Positions 22,036 to 34,106 of a stretch of 64,000 nt of DNA are shown here, one piece after another. The stretch's first letter is position 1. Every line of letters starts with the position of its first letter. A program made the position numbers and the translations under genes. This DNA comes from Leucocoprinus leucothites. Its lineage: Eukaryota; Basidiomycota; Agaricomycetes; Agaricales; Agaricaceae. The stretch is from positions 1,736,001 through 1,800,000 of the forward strand of contig JAACJO010000001.1 in assembly GCA_013368445.1 (NCBI GenBank). The letters are read 5' to 3'. The notes beneath the pieces were generated by a model, which did not search any database, was not told where the DNA came from, and saw nothing but the letters and a program-made list of their open reading frames with translations.

Positions 22036-24775
22036 CTACCAATCCGTCTTCTTCGTTACCCTGGCGGGCTTAACTGGAATCTTGCCATTGTACCCAAATC
22101 CGTCCAACCACGGCCAGGTCTGTGACCTACGGGTTTCGAATGTTTGAATCGAACCCTCACGCTGCAAAGTTAACCCAATATCATCTAGGCCATTCAACAA
22201 GCAATGCCTGCGGAACGGATCAGTGGTAAATGGAATAGCGGGCTTGCCACCAGGCCGACGAATCTCCTCCCTTTCAAGGTCAACCTCCAACTCGAAGCCA
22301 GCCTCTGCATCTTGCGCAAGTTCACGGCATTGCTCCTGGGAAATGGCCACGGGCAGCATGCCATTCTGCATGGCGTTGTTTCGGAAAATGTCAGCGAAAC
22401 TGGGGGCGATAACACAACGAATGCCAAAATCATTCCTTCACATCCGATTTCAGCCTTTGAATACGGATAATACAGTGTCTAGCACTTACAAACTCCAAGG
22501 GGCATGTTCACGAGAGCTACCGCAGCCAAAGTTCTTGCCAGTGCAAACGAGGATCTTCGCCTGGTCGTAAGGCGAACGGTTGAGGATGAAGTCAGTGTCT
22601 GCTCCAGTGTGGGGGTTCTTGCGAAGGGTATAGAACAAGGCATTCGCGAGGCCAGAGCGTTTCAGGGTTTTCAGGAATTGCTTGGGAATAATCATGTCGG
22701 TATCGACGTTCTCAATGTGTAGAGGAGCGGCAATGCCCTTCAGGACTATGAATTTTTGTGCACTGGAGAGAGTATCCTTAGGGGGCAGGGCCTTCTTTGA
22801 TTCAGTTGCCTGAGGTGTCAGGGCTTCGGGGGCAGGAGGAGGAAGGACGGGATCGGTAAGGAACTCGAATTCGCTCGTCGTCTTTAGCTTGGAACCAGCC
22901 TCCTTGATCTCGCCCAGGAGCTTACGCACATCTGTCAACTTGCCCGTGAGGGCAGCAGCAGCAGCCATAGCAGGGCTCAGGAGATGGGTTCGACCACCAG
23001 CACCCTGGCGACCTTCGAAATTACGGTTACTCGTACTTGCGCATCGTTCACCGGGCGAGAGTTGATCGGGGTTCATACCAAGGCACATCGAGCAGCCGGC
23101 CTCGCGCCAATCGAAGCCAGCACGTTTGAAGATAGCATCCAAGCCCTCTGCCTCTGCATGCTGTTTTATGACACCCGATCCGGGAACGATCATGGCATCA
23201 ACATTAGACGCAACCTTAGCATCCGGCCCAGCGGCGAGGACGACTTTGGCAGCGGAGCGGAGATCTTCGATACGGCTGTTGGTGCATGATCCAATGAAAA
23301 CTTTGTCAACGGTGATTTCCTCCATAGGTGTGTTGGGTTTCAGGCCCATATAAGCCAAAGATCGTTCAGCGGAGGCTTTCTTGACAGGGTCCGCGATGTT
23401 CGACGGATCCGGTACTTTGCCAGTAATAGGGATGACATCCTGAGGAGAGGTTCCCCAGGTGACAGTAGGAATGATGTCTGCGGCGTTGATTTTGACCTCG
23501 ATGTCGAAGTTGGCGTCTTCATCCGACTTCAAAGTCTTCCAGTATGCGACGGCCTGATCCCACTCCTCTCCTTTCGGTGACAAAGGTCGGTCGCGGAGAT
23601 AATTGAATGTAATCTCATCTGGAGCAACCATACCAGCACGAGCACCAGCCTCAATGCTCATGTTGCAAACACTCATCCGGGCCTCCATGCTAAACCCACG
23701 GAAAACTGATCCAGCGTATTCAATAACGCAACCAGTACCACCAGCGGTACCAATTATACCGATGATATGGAGAATAACATCTTTCGATGTCACGCCTTCA
23801 TGTAGTTCGCCATCGACGGTAATTCGCATGTTCTTGCTCTTCTTCTGCAAGAGGGTCTGTGTTGCTAGGACATGTTCGACCTCGGATGTGCCGATACCGA
23901 AAGCCAAAGATCCAAATGCACCATGAGCTGAAGGTACACAATTAGTTCGCTGGTGAAAGAGAGCCAACAGGGTTATTAACGCACTAGAAGTATGGGAATC
24001 GCCGCAGACGCAAGTGATTCCGGGAAGCTAATAGGTAGTAAAATTAGAGTTTAAACGATGACCAATAAGAATGGACTTACCGTAAAACCTTGCTCGGGGC
24101 CAATAACATGCACAATGCCTAGACGACACGAGATTAGCCTTGCTTCGTGTGCTTTCGATTGATGGCAATCAAATACCTTGGCGCCTATCTCTCATACCAA
24201 AGTAGGTGAGGCCAAACTCTTTGACGTTCTCCTCCAAAGCGGCACATTGCGCACGAGAGTCAGGCTCAACGATGAACGATTCCACAGACTGGAAGTTCTT
24301 TCGCGAAATTGTTCTGACGAGGGGAAATTTAGAATCGAGGGAGTGGCGTCGTGTTAATCAAGATAAGACTTACGGGACGTTGTGATCGACTGTCGCGAGA
24401 GTACAATCAGGGCGGCGAACAGCACGAGAGGCATTGCGTCTAAGAGAAACAAGGCCTCAACAACACGAGCATGTGGAAGTATAATTTCGTCACAGAACTA
24501 CGTACAAGCCTTCGAATGCTTGAGGGCTGGTTACTTCGTGCACTAGATGCCTTTAATGACCGGATGAGAGAGAGATTGACATCGCGCAGACAACAAGCAT
24601 ACCTATCGATGTAGATGAGAGCTAGTCCATCTTCGTTCACGTCCCTGCGTCGCGTGAAATAAAGCCTCTATTAGTTATACAAGTTCCTTTGTAGACCGAA
24701 TAGAGGCACTTACACGACGTGGTCATCCCAGATCTTGTCATAGAGAGTACGAGGTTTGGGAACTGCAGCAGGCAT
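22036..24775 (-). CDS. LEU1: 3-isopropylmalate dehydratase (alpha-IPM isomerase)
   Basis: A large aconitase-family enzyme starts [21 protein letters not shown] and ends [11 protein letters not shown]. It fuses the LeuC-type iron-sulphur domain and the LeuD-type swivel domain, as in all fungal LEU1 proteins. Visible signatures are [43 protein letters not shown] and [17 protein letters not shown] (iron-sulphur ligands). The second half has [20 protein letters not shown] and [17 protein letters not shown]. It isomerises 2- to 3-isopropylmalate in leucine synthesis in the cytosol. The 5' third (24775-23990) is split by several short introns. One intron lies after EHAPWSL (about 22490-22370). Confidence 0.95.
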
Positions 24776-25407
24776 GATGGTGACGTGAGGGATAGAGAGC
24801 ACAAACTAAGATGATATGAAAACTTGATGCTCTCCATCCTCCGCCTTTTCAATGAGGCAATGGACTCATTCGGACTCGGAAATCATGGAGTCGGCCGATC
24901 ACCTTCGGATGTTTACCGATGGCCAATCACACGATGATCGTCTGTCAGCCACCCTTTTCGGACATGAATCCCGCATTCGGACTTCTCCCCATACTGGGGG
25001 TTCTAATACTAGGACAGACAAGGTCAAAAATACCAAATTCAAGGTAGGCAAACAACCCTATCGATGTTCATTAATTCAGCTAGACGTGGAGTTCAAACCC
25101 GAAACTTTGACCCACGAAAAGCAAATGGAATCGGGGCACCGACCGTAAAATCTTCACTGTATTGGAGGTGAAGCAGGGAAAGTCTGGCTTCCAGCGTTAT
25201 CTCCCTTCTGGTCGGTGTTTACATATGTCCTGTTAGTTTGTACCTTATTTACAAATGTCTAGGGTGCTGTGTGTTTATAGCCCGAAACTTGCGAAGATAT
25301 ACGGCCGAATAGCCCTGCTCTGGTCCAAAGTAACATCAAAAATGGGAAGGCTCGTTCTGGGAGTCATTCGGGTGTAAGTACCCCTAGAAACCTCGGTTTC
25401 TTGGCCG
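24776..25407. other. LEU1 upstream region and 3' flank of an orphan gene
   Basis: This is intergenic sequence. The open frame at 24852-25148 shows no recognisable protein and begins 77 bp upstream of the LEU1 start on the other strand. I did not see the CCGG-N4-CCGG site expected for a Leu3-type activator. Confidence 0.35.
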
Positions 25408-26892
25408 TTAGATGGTGTAATGGCTTCCAAGCTTGTTCCACTCGTCAATAGCCTGATCGAGCTGAATGAGGAGTTCGAGGATGAGGTTTGAGTGCTTCAG
25501 AGGCCACTCGTGACCGAGAGTTGATACAACACTCGCTCTGAATGTGGAGAGATCACACTGCTTTCTGGAGAGTTGAAGGCGCGGAACAGAAGGGTATACA
25601 GGAGGCTCTGTCAATGGCCTGCTCGTCACGGATAATTCTTGTGGGGGGACGTCCTTTTCGGACTGAGAACTGTATACGGGCCCTGAGGATAGCGTACTTG
25701 CTGGATGATCGGAGGCGGTTTTCAGGTAGTATGGCTTAGTATAATGACGGCACGAGTGCTCAGGAGATACTTGGGAGTTCCGAAGAGTCGGCGCCACCGA
25801 AGTTCGCCTCGGTCCAACAAGATCTAAAGTCGAGGAGAAGAGAGGTAAAACCAGAGTATCCGAGTAGATAGCATGTCGCTTAGTCGCACGCCATGTCGAA
25901 TCATCTTGAGACCATAAAGGGACAGGGCGTTCATATACACAATTGCCAGAGGTTTTCCTGTGGTGATGGGTCAGATCTTCGGACCAGGCTCGACCTTTGG
26001 TCTTGTTTGAAACGACATGGCAAGTATGACAGTCATTAGGAGCTCGAATTTTAGCCTCTTTACTGAGCTGTTTGCTTTGCTCATGGATTAAATCTGGGAC
26101 CTGATAAAACCTGAGAAATGGCTCGGGAAGGAAAAGCCGCCACTGACCGAATCTAGGCTTGATGTACGTGGCTTTCTAACTCTACTGAGTGATGCAGGTC
26201 GATACTCATACTGTGTATGAGCGGCTCTACTTGTGATTGATGGCGTAGGATGCATATGAAGCTTGAGGTGTCCAGGACCTCCCCCGGAGTTTTCCTCGCA
26301 TTTGACTTCATGCGTTTGGGTCTGGGAAACACAGATATTTCCGATAGTAGCGGACATATTTGGGATGATGGAACATTGCCCTCCACTTTGAACAGAAAGC
26401 GAAGAAAGCTTCAGTACGAAAATCAATAACTATTCGAGATCATCAAGACATACTGCTCACGTTCGGGCGGGGACGAGCAACGGGGGGGAAGGGCTGTATA
26501 GAGGGAGACGACCAGTCTGCCAAACTAGGGCTCTGTGTTCTGGACTTCTGGTCCCTTGTATCACTTGGAAGTGGCTCAGAGAGATTTTGGCGGCTCTTGG
26601 CTTCTCGCAGAGGAATAATCTGAAAACGATGTGGTGTAGCATCGCGCACTGCTATGCATGTCTGCATAGTAATCGGACCCTGATTTCCATTGAGCTCTAG
26701 ATTTGCAGTGGGTGTTCGCGGGTGAGCACTGGACTTGAGACCCAGAGCATTTGTGCTCTGGGTGTTGGAGCGAGAAGACGCCGCTTGGGAGGACGCATGG
26801 TGTTTCCAGTGATGGGTATCGGAAAGCCGCACAGGTGTCTTTAAGATCTGAGGACAAAGACTCTCCAAAGTGCTAGAACCAGAGCTGGCCAT
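25408..26892 (-). CDS. Orphan protein with a CHTCH motif
   Basis: The function is not recognised. Exon 1 begins MASSGSSTLESLCPQILKTP (another in-frame Met lies at 26937). It is Ser/Pro/His-rich and ends PFPPVARPRPN. After an intron near 26443-26400 a second Ser-rich exon carries PTPSITSRAAHTQYEYRPAS. A probable 50-bp intron (26155-26105) then leads to VPDLIHEQSKQLSKEAKIRA, then PNDCHTCHVVSNKTKGRAW and a hydrophilic region. The C-terminus is a likely helix: FRASVVSTLGHEWPLKHSNL, ILELLIQLDQAIDEWNKLG. The CHTCH element resembles half of a metal-binding site, but no partner pair is obvious. The exon 2 frame is not certain. Confidence 0.5.
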
Positions 26893-27003
26893 GTGCAAGG
26901 GCGCCTGGGCGGGAAGACTAGTAGTAGGTAGGTGCAAATTACTTGGCCAGATTCCGTGATGAGGTCAGTGATACTTATAGAAGTGGACAAATAAGGGACA
27001 ACA

Positions 27004-27620
27004 ATGGAAGGATTGGAGTCTATGCGAGGTTGGACTCGTTCAGAACTTCAGCACTCGAACATGGTACCTCAATCCTCTGCGCCTGTGCCAGACTCGCCGC
27101 GTTCATCGCAGTCTCCTCCACCCTCGGGAATACAGGGAGACCTAGAACTGGAATTACTAGGCCTGGCAAATGCTTTGTACAACCTGGGTACGACAGTGAT
27201 CAACGACTCGACAAAAGAACGTGACAAGCCTGGCGGAGGAAAACAGGTTGGGCTCCGAGTGTAAGTGACTTCGCTTGTTGGTGTATATCCGGAGTCGAAC
27301 TCTCCTCTAGGAACAATGTCGTCCAGCATCTTGAAACAATTGACAACATGGTTCAGCCCCTGGAGACGATGATACCGATGCAGGTATTATCTGACATTGA
27401 CAACGCACGGAACCCGATGCAGTTGACGCGCGAGAGGCTGGAGCGTGCTGCGACAGAAAACCAGTTTATGAATGGGAAAATAGCGGCCATTGACGTGAGT
27501 ATCACACCAAGAATAGTGATGACGTGGACTGAGATAGGATAGTCATATCGTAGGCTTCTGAATGAAGCACTATGTCAAAACTTTCCCGAGCTTGAGCAGC
27601 ATTTCCGAGAGCAAGAGTAG
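27004..27620 (+). CDS. MED10: Mediator complex subunit 10 (Nut2)
   Basis: Three exons. An N-terminal Ser/Pro stretch leads into LELELLGLANALYNLGTTVI, then after an intron NNVVQHLETIDNMVQPLET, MIPMQVLSDIDNARNPMQLT, RERLERAATENQFMNGKIAA and, after a second intron, SYRRLLNEALCQNFPELEQH. The 'IPxxVxxxIDxxRNPxxxTxExLExxxxxNQxxxGKI' pattern is diagnostic of MED10, a conserved middle-module subunit of Mediator that links activators to RNA polymerase II. The stop is TAG at 27618. It starts only 111 bp from the divergent orphan gene on its left and ends 129 bp before RIC8. Confidence 0.9.
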
Positions 27621-27749
27621 AGTAGAATAATACATGGATTGCTGAGTCAGCGGAGGGAGCGGATCAAGGCCGGCCTTGATGCGTCGAAGCAATGAGCCAA
27701 TCCAGATCAGCCATAGCAACCACTCCTTATCTTCTTTCTTTCTTCCACT

Positions 27750-29848
27750 ATGCCCTCCGTCGACAATTACTTCTCCCTCACAATCTCCTCCTCAAGATCA
27801 GATGTCGCTGCTGCCCTCGATGCAATTATCAATGGTCTGCCTTTGCCTCGTTCTTGTTCTTCCTCCTCTCACTGCTCACAGCATCGCCTTTTGCCATCAC
27901 TCCCCCAACACGCAAGAAATTGATCCAAGCCCTCCTTGACGACCTTGGTTCTCCCGGGAAGAGCAGGCTGTATGCCAAAGGTCGGTGGGCTTAAACCCCT
28001 TGCGCTTTTGCCACTCACCTTCCTAAACCTAGATGCGGCCAAGGCTCTCCTCGCTGTAAAATCCCTCGGCCGCGATCCTTCCGGTTCCGAGTTTCTTGCT
28101 TTACCAAACAACCTTTCCGTCCTTCTATCGCTTTCAGCATCATATAAAGATGATCCAGATGCTTCCTTGGAGGCCCTTCGATGTATTGCAAATGCCCTTT
28201 TACTCATAGAGAGCTCCCGGGAGACATTCCTGAAGCTACCAGTGAACGGTGGTGACTTCTGCATGAATGCTTTGGAAGTGTGTTGCTTCCCCCTTATCCT
28301 GTCTCCCCCGGCTTCTGATTATCTCTCGTCTAGAAAGCGACTATTCCTGAACAGATATTTGTGCTCGCTCGCATACTTTTCCTCTCCACTGCTTTCTCTG
28401 CATCGTACATTGTGACATTCATTGACAACAAATACAATGGACGCACAGTAGTGGAGATTGTTGGTTCCAAGCTTGACACCCTTCTCATCAGCGTCCAGAC
28501 TAGCACAAAGATGGCCAAGGAAGCAATGACTGATGTGCTGAAATTTACCTACAACATTACCCACCACTACCCCAAGGTTTGTCATCTTCGCTCGTTTGTG
28601 GCTACTAGCGTGCTTATGCTACTTAGGCGGTGCAAGAAAATCCTCAAAGCTTAGCGGCTGTGGAAGATGAAAAGAAAGTGTTGGGGGACTTTTGGAGCTC
28701 CAAGCTCGACGGGTAAGGTGTCCCGTAACTGCGCTGCCTTTTCGCCACTAAACACTTCCGTAGGCTTTTGCCACCTCTCCTCCGGCTATTTACCTCTCTC
28801 CCACCGACTTTCCCAAATCCCATCACAGCTCCGTTAACTCACGTCATACATGCTCTCATTGGAATACCCATTTCTCCCTCCCTCAAGAACTCCTGGTTCC
28901 CTCCAACCCCGGCAAATCGCAGCGCAACGAATACTCCCAAGAGTTCATCCTCTCAAACTCCACAAGGTGATAACCGTTCGGACAGTCGTAGCGGTTCTCC
29001 CGTACCTCAGACCCCTTCTTCAGCAAAATCAAGCACACTTGACCGTGCTCTGTCTGTCCTTGCCGCAAGCCGCCGATCTCTCTCACGGTCCTCTTCCCCG
29101 CAAGTCACAGTCAATACGGACGTCCTTCAACGAGCTTGGGACCTCTTTGAAGTCTCTTTCAACCACTTCTTTGCCGATAACACTGAACCAGATGATCCCA
29201 AAGTCCGTGAATTAGCCAAGAAAGAGGTTTCTGACAGTTCTTTAGACGACCTCCTCGCCCCCCTGGTTGTCTTAATCACGAGATTCTGTCAAGCTGACGA
29301 GACAGTGCGAGCGCGAGTGAGGCAATGGCTTGTCCCCGATGATCTTGATCGCACCTCGTCTCTGGAGCAACGACCAGACATACTTGGAAAATGTTTAAGG
29401 CTGTTGTCGAGCGTGTATCATCCCAGGTTGAAAGACTCAATCGGAGAAATGTTGTATGCAATGGCTGGTTCTGATGGTACGACCCGGTTGGTATGGTAAT
29501 TACACTGGTTTGCTGACGCATATCCATCTCTCAGCTTCGAATCTTACCGGACTCGTTGGTTATGGAAACGTTGCCGGATTCCTTTTCAATAAAGGTATCC
29601 CAAGCGCACCTCCCCCCTCGTCTGATCCCAGTGGGTCGGATTCGCCGGGTGACCATATCAACCCTATCACTGGAACCACATTCAAACCCAAACCAGACCT
29701 TCCTGAGATGACGGAGGAGGAGAAGGAGCAAGAAGTCGAGAAGCTCTTATGGTTATTTGATCGACTTGAAAAAACTGGCGCAATACCAGCTGATCAGAAT
29801 CCCATCCGTAAAGCCATCCAAGAAGGCAAGGCCACTCTAGGCCCTTGA
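27750..29848 (+). CDS. RIC8: Synembryn/RIC8, G-alpha exchange factor and chaperone
   Basis: The exons join to an armadillo-like helical protein of about 600 residues. It starts MPSVDNYFSLTISSSRSDVA and includes PTRKKLIQALLDDLGSPGKS, ASLEALRCIANALLLIESSR, LARILFLSTAFSASYIVTFI, EAMTDVLKFTYNITHHYPK, LLPPLLRLFTSLPPTFPNP, LLAPLVVLITRFCQADETVR, LVGYGNVAGFLFNKG and a C-terminal EEKEQEVEKLLWLFDRLEKT. The 'LxGYGNAAGxL' and C-terminal 'EEKExEaexLfxLFdRLeKtG' segments are typical of synembryn. The protein acts on heterotrimeric G alpha subunits as exchange factor and folding chaperone in the cytoplasm. Introns lie near 27833-27890, 27968-28030, 28280-28335, 28575-28626, 28710-28763 and 29475-29535. A Ser-rich linker sits at about residues 300-360. 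Confidence 0.85.
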
Positions 29849-30172
29849 GTTTTCAACCCTCCTCCCCCTGTGTGGTGACCTTCTGTTTACCTTGTTCTGA
29901 TACCCCTGCGGCTCACAAATGCATTTAATCTAATACTTCCTATGGGCGTTTCACTCTGTAGTTTACTCGCCATTTTTAATACCCGCTACTTTTCAATACT
30001 ATTTTCAGTAATATATGACAGTAAGTTCTGTGGAAGATAGCTCATATTGTAAAGTGGTCGAGCATAAGATATTTTAGTGGCCGCTATAAGGCACAATTGG
30101 AACAAATTGCATATATGGGCATGATTTCATGAAATGGGAACATCGGGTGAGATAAAGGATCAGCAGGAGGTC
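29849..30172. other. Convergent intergenic region
   Basis: AT-rich 3' flanks of RIC8 and the nucleolin-like gene. Nothing further is seen. Confidence 0.4.
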
Positions 30173-32055
30173 CTAGAATGTAATCCGCTTGCCCTCAAAA
30201 CTAGCAATACCTCCAGACCGTGCAGTACCCCTGGCACCACCACGGCCGCGGCCGCCACCGCGACCACCCCGGTCGCCACCCCTTCCACGGTCACCTCCTC
30301 GTCCTCGTCCACCACCACGTCCACCCCCGCGTCCACCGCGTCCACGATCACCTCCGCCGAAACTATCCCTTGGTTGGGAGTAGTCCAGCCTGATGCGACG
30401 ACCCTCAATTTCCGTCCCACCCAACGCGTCGAATGCCTTCTTTGCATCTTCGATGTCTTCCAACTCGACGTAACCAAAGCCTTTCGGCGCGCCGGTGTCC
30501 CGATCGGTCGGTAGGCGGATCGTCTTCACGTTGTAGCCATCAAAGTATGACCAGAGCGTGTCCTCGTTGATAGTGAACGGCAAGTTCGCGACGAAGAGTG
30601 TGTTACTTGGTGGGCTAATTTGATCACTGAAGGCCTTGTTGCGTTTCTCTCCGACCCGGTTAGGATCAGGCGGGTTCGAGCGGTCCACGTTGATGGGACG
30701 TCCGTCAATCTCCTGTCCGTTCATTTCCAAAGCCTTCTCGACGGCTTCCGTTGTTGCAAAGTGCACATAACCGAAACCACGCGACTTGCCACTGTTGCGA
30801 TCTGTCTGGACGGTGGCAGAGACAACCTCGCCACAGTGAGCGAACTCCTGGGCGAGACGATCATTGTCTATTGACCAAGACAAACGGCCAACGAAGATGG
30901 ACTTGGTCTCCTGAGCGACAGGGTCCAATTTAGCCTTCTTCGTTTGAGGCTCGCCCTCATCGTCAGCCTTGCGTTTACCTGAACAAACAAGAATTAACTC
31001 TGGGGAAAGACGCTGAATGTGTAGTGAACATACCGTTTGTCGTAGGTTTAGAAACAGCGGCAGTTGCATCTGCCATTTTGATATCTTCATCATCAGAAGA
31101 GTCGGAGTCAGAGTCATCCGAGCTGGACGAGTCTGCCTTGGGTGCCGTGGCAACCTTGGGTGTTTCCTCTGAGTCCGATTCAGAACTGTCATCGCTCGAA
31201 TCGGAGGTCTCAGAAGTTTTTGCGGCCTTGCCAATACCGTTTGCAGCCCTTGCAGCCGGCTTAACTTCCTCAGAGTCGGAAGCTGACTCGGAATCATCAC
31301 TGTCATCCTCACCCCCAGAGGAAGAGTCGGACAACGAGGAAGAGGACGCTTTGGCTTTTGATCCTGTGGACTTGGGTGTCGGTTTGGTCGCGGCAGGCTG
31401 AGATTTTTTGGTGGATGCTTCATCCTCACTTTCGCTCTCGCTTTCTGAAGATGACAAGGACGATATCGCTTTGGCGGAAGGTACAGCGTTTGCTTTGACA
31501 GATTTGGGAGTCGATTTCGCCATGACAGGCTGAGACTTTTTGGTGGGCGCTTCTTCTTCACTCTCGCTTTCTGAGGAAGAAGAATCGGACGATGATGCAG
31601 TTTTTTTGGGAGTTGCCTTGACTTGAGAGGCTTTTGGTTTATCATCTTCTGATGACGAACTCTCGCTGCTCTCATCGGAAGATTCTTCCTTTGCCTATGA
31701 ACGTCTTGGTAATCAAATATGGAAACATATACTGAGAGCACTACCTTGCCATTTGGGGCGGCCTTGGCCTTAGGTTCGTCTTCACCCTCCGAACTGGAGT
31801 CAGATGAATCACTAGACGCCTTAGGAGCGGGCTTTTTGTTGTGTTTTGCCAACTTTTTCGCCTTTCCATTCTGCTGAAAGATAATTATGAAAAAGTATCA
31901 TTGAGTATCCAAGGTGTACTAACAGGAGCCTGAGCCTGAGCTTTGGCAAGGATCTCCTTCGAAGTTGCAGGTACAGGCTTGACAGGTTTAGGGGCAACTT
32001 TGGCCGGGGAGGCCTTGGAAGCCTTTTTCTCGCTCTTCTTGTCGGCTTTGGCCAT
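30173..32055 (-). CDS. Nucleolin-like protein (Nsr1/Gar2 type)
   Basis: The product starts with a Lys/Ala/Pro-rich basic region (MAKADKKSEKKASKASPAKV). A long acidic Ser/Asp/Glu region with Lys/Thr/Pro spacers (about 31000-31690) follows, then KRKADDEGEPQTKKAKLD, a nuclear-localisation-like stretch. RRM1 has IFVGRLSWSIDN and SRGFGYVHFATTE; RRM2 has LFVANLPFTINED and KGFGYVELEDIE. The tail is an RGG box ending RSGGIASFEGKRITF. Acidic repeats + two RRMs + RGG is the architecture of fungal nucleolins Nsr1/Gar2, which bind pre-rRNA and help 18S processing in the nucleolus. Four exons are supported, with introns near 31881-31924, 31697-31745 and 30980-31034. The acidic region contains an internal duplication. 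Confidence 0.88.
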
Positions 32056-32216
32056 TGGAGTTGCGAGCAGATGAAGGGTTCGGAGAAATGATTGTCGAAA
32101 TTTTTGGTAACGATTAACCGGGTGGGAAAGTATATCACGTGTACATCTATCTCTGTCTCATTCAGAATCGTGATTCCGGCCAAGGGGCATTGCATTCTGG
32201 TTTGTGCTCTCTACCC

Positions 32217-34023
32217 ATGGAGGACTCGAAATTTGACGTTATTATCTTGGGGACTGGACTTACCGAGTCTATCGTCGCCGCGTGTGTTTTGTCTCTGAAT
32301 CACAACCGTCTATTCACTAATTTGGTTCAGGGCCCTCTCGAAGTGGGGGTTCAGAGTCGCCCACATTGATCAGAACCCCTACTATGGAGGTGAAGAAGCC
32401 AGCCTTACGCTGGAAGAGTTTGCAAAATGGATTGATAGTATTTCTTCCACGTCTGGGAGGTTCTCTCATGGCACTCGCTCTGGCACTGTACCACCATACG
32501 CTCGACACTACTCAATCTGTCTTTGCCCAACTATCAACCCAGCACTTGGTTCCTTTGTTGACGCTCTTATTCAGTCTGGTGTTTCTAAATACAGCGGGTT
32601 TCGTTTATTAGAGCGCGTCGCTGTGTATGATGGCACGGGCGCATTTAGGGCTGTGCCAGGAAGCAAGGAGGATGTCTTCAAAAACAAGGATATCTCTCTG
32701 ATACAGAAGCGTCGCCTCATGCGCTTCCTGACCTTTGCGGTCGGCGATTTCGAGCAATCTAGTGAACTGCAGGGCAAACATGACCTTCCATTCACTGATT
32801 TTCTAGACTCTGTCTTCTCCCTCAGCCACGAGCTCGTCACCGTCATCACCTATGCCTTAGCTTACTCCAGTCAACCCATCGGTGAGCGCTAATCTATCAC
32901 TTCTTTACACTTTAAGTTGAGAGTAATCAGATTCTACGATATCCGTTCTACCCCGAATACGGCGTTATTTGCGCTCGGTTGGCCGGTACGGAACGTCACC
33001 GTTCCTGGTTGGCCATTATGGAGGAGTGGGCGAAATATCCCAGGGGTTCTGCCGTACTGCAGCCGTGAATGGCGCCGTATATATCCTTGGGAGGCAGATT
33101 ACTTCAATATCTACCTACTCACCCTCAGCGAGAACCAGCGAGACCCAGCCCACCCTGACTGATACCTCACCAAAACCGTACCACTATTCCGTGACCCTCG
33201 AAGACATACCTGAATGTTTGCATGCACGTGCTATCCTTAGCTCCCCGTCCTACATTCCAGATCAAATGAACAACCAGAGCCAGTGTCCTGCGATAACCCC
33301 TCCCTTCAGAGCATCGTACACTCCAACTTGCGCAGTTCGATGCATTGCTATTATTGAGCACTCCATCCTACTACACCCCCCCGCTCCCGAGAATAACGAT
33401 GTCAATGATGACGATTCTGGTGACGAAGACGGTGGGGACGACCAACCTGAGGAAGAAGAGGGGCCTATAGATAAAGCGCTTGACACTGCAGTCCTGGTAT
33501 TTCCCCCCAATTCGCTGAACGGTGGATCACCTGACTCTTCTGCTGTTGTCTTAATGACTGGGGAAGGCACACTCTCAGCACCTAAGGGGAAATGTAAGCC
33601 TGGCCTCTTCTCCCTCAACATAGTCATTGATGTTATTGGTCAGATATCTTGTACATATACCTCCCTGTCTTTAGCAATGGTCCGGCCCACGCTTCGCAAA
33701 TGCTCGAACCTTACCTGAATGCTGTTTTGAGACTCGGGAGGGAAGAACCTCAGACCCCTTTGTTTACCGCCTTTTATACTGAGAATTTAGGCGCAATTCC
33801 CCCTTGTGAAACAGATTCCCAAAGGCATGCGCCCTGGATAATTCCCCCTCCAGTACCTTTGGGCCCTCTTGGCGACGTTGCTGATGCGGCAACACAAAAC
33901 GCTGAGATACTTTTTCATGCCATCCTTGAAGCCCTGGGTGATAGCGAAGGGAGGTATCAGAAGGGTGACTCATACGACGGTGGCATCTGGCCCAAGATTA
34001 TTACCACGGAAGAAGAGGATTAA
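32217..34023 (+). CDS. MRS6: Rab escort protein (Rab geranylgeranyltransferase component A)
   Basis: The product starts MEDSKFDVIILGTGLTESIV. A 50-bp intron at 32283-32332 is followed by ALSKWGFRVAHIDQNPYYGG, the GDI/REP nucleotide-fold signature. Further conserved blocks are YSICLCPTINPALGSFVDAL, SGVSKYSGFRLLERVAVYDG, GSKEDVFKNKDISLIQKRRL, then after an intron SPFLVGHYGGVGEISQGFCR, TAAVNGAVYILGRQI, and late FYTENLGAIPP. It presents newly made Rab GTPases to the geranylgeranyl transferase and delivers them to membranes. REP is preferred over GDI because of the 'GTGLTESIVAAALSKxG' wording, the acidic insertion NDDDSGDEDGGDDQPEEEEG (about 33400-33470) and the length. Confidence 0.85.
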
Positions 34024-34106
34024 GCATGAATTGACTTGGGCTACACAGATACTCTGCTACGCTTCCTATCTTGGAAATATTTACGCTGTGAAATATTTAC
34101 GCTATA

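Noticed and set aside
25080..25105. tRNA-like T-arm (gttcaaaccc)
   Set aside because: The flanking bases do not form the required stems.
24776..25150. Leu3-type binding site or a small gene upstream of LEU1
   Set aside because: No CCGG-N4-CCGG site was found and the open frame has no recognisable protein features.
32969..33718. A separate gene in the ORF starting at 32969
   Set aside because: It is an internal exon of the Rab escort protein; the same frame carries GHYGGVGEISQGFC.
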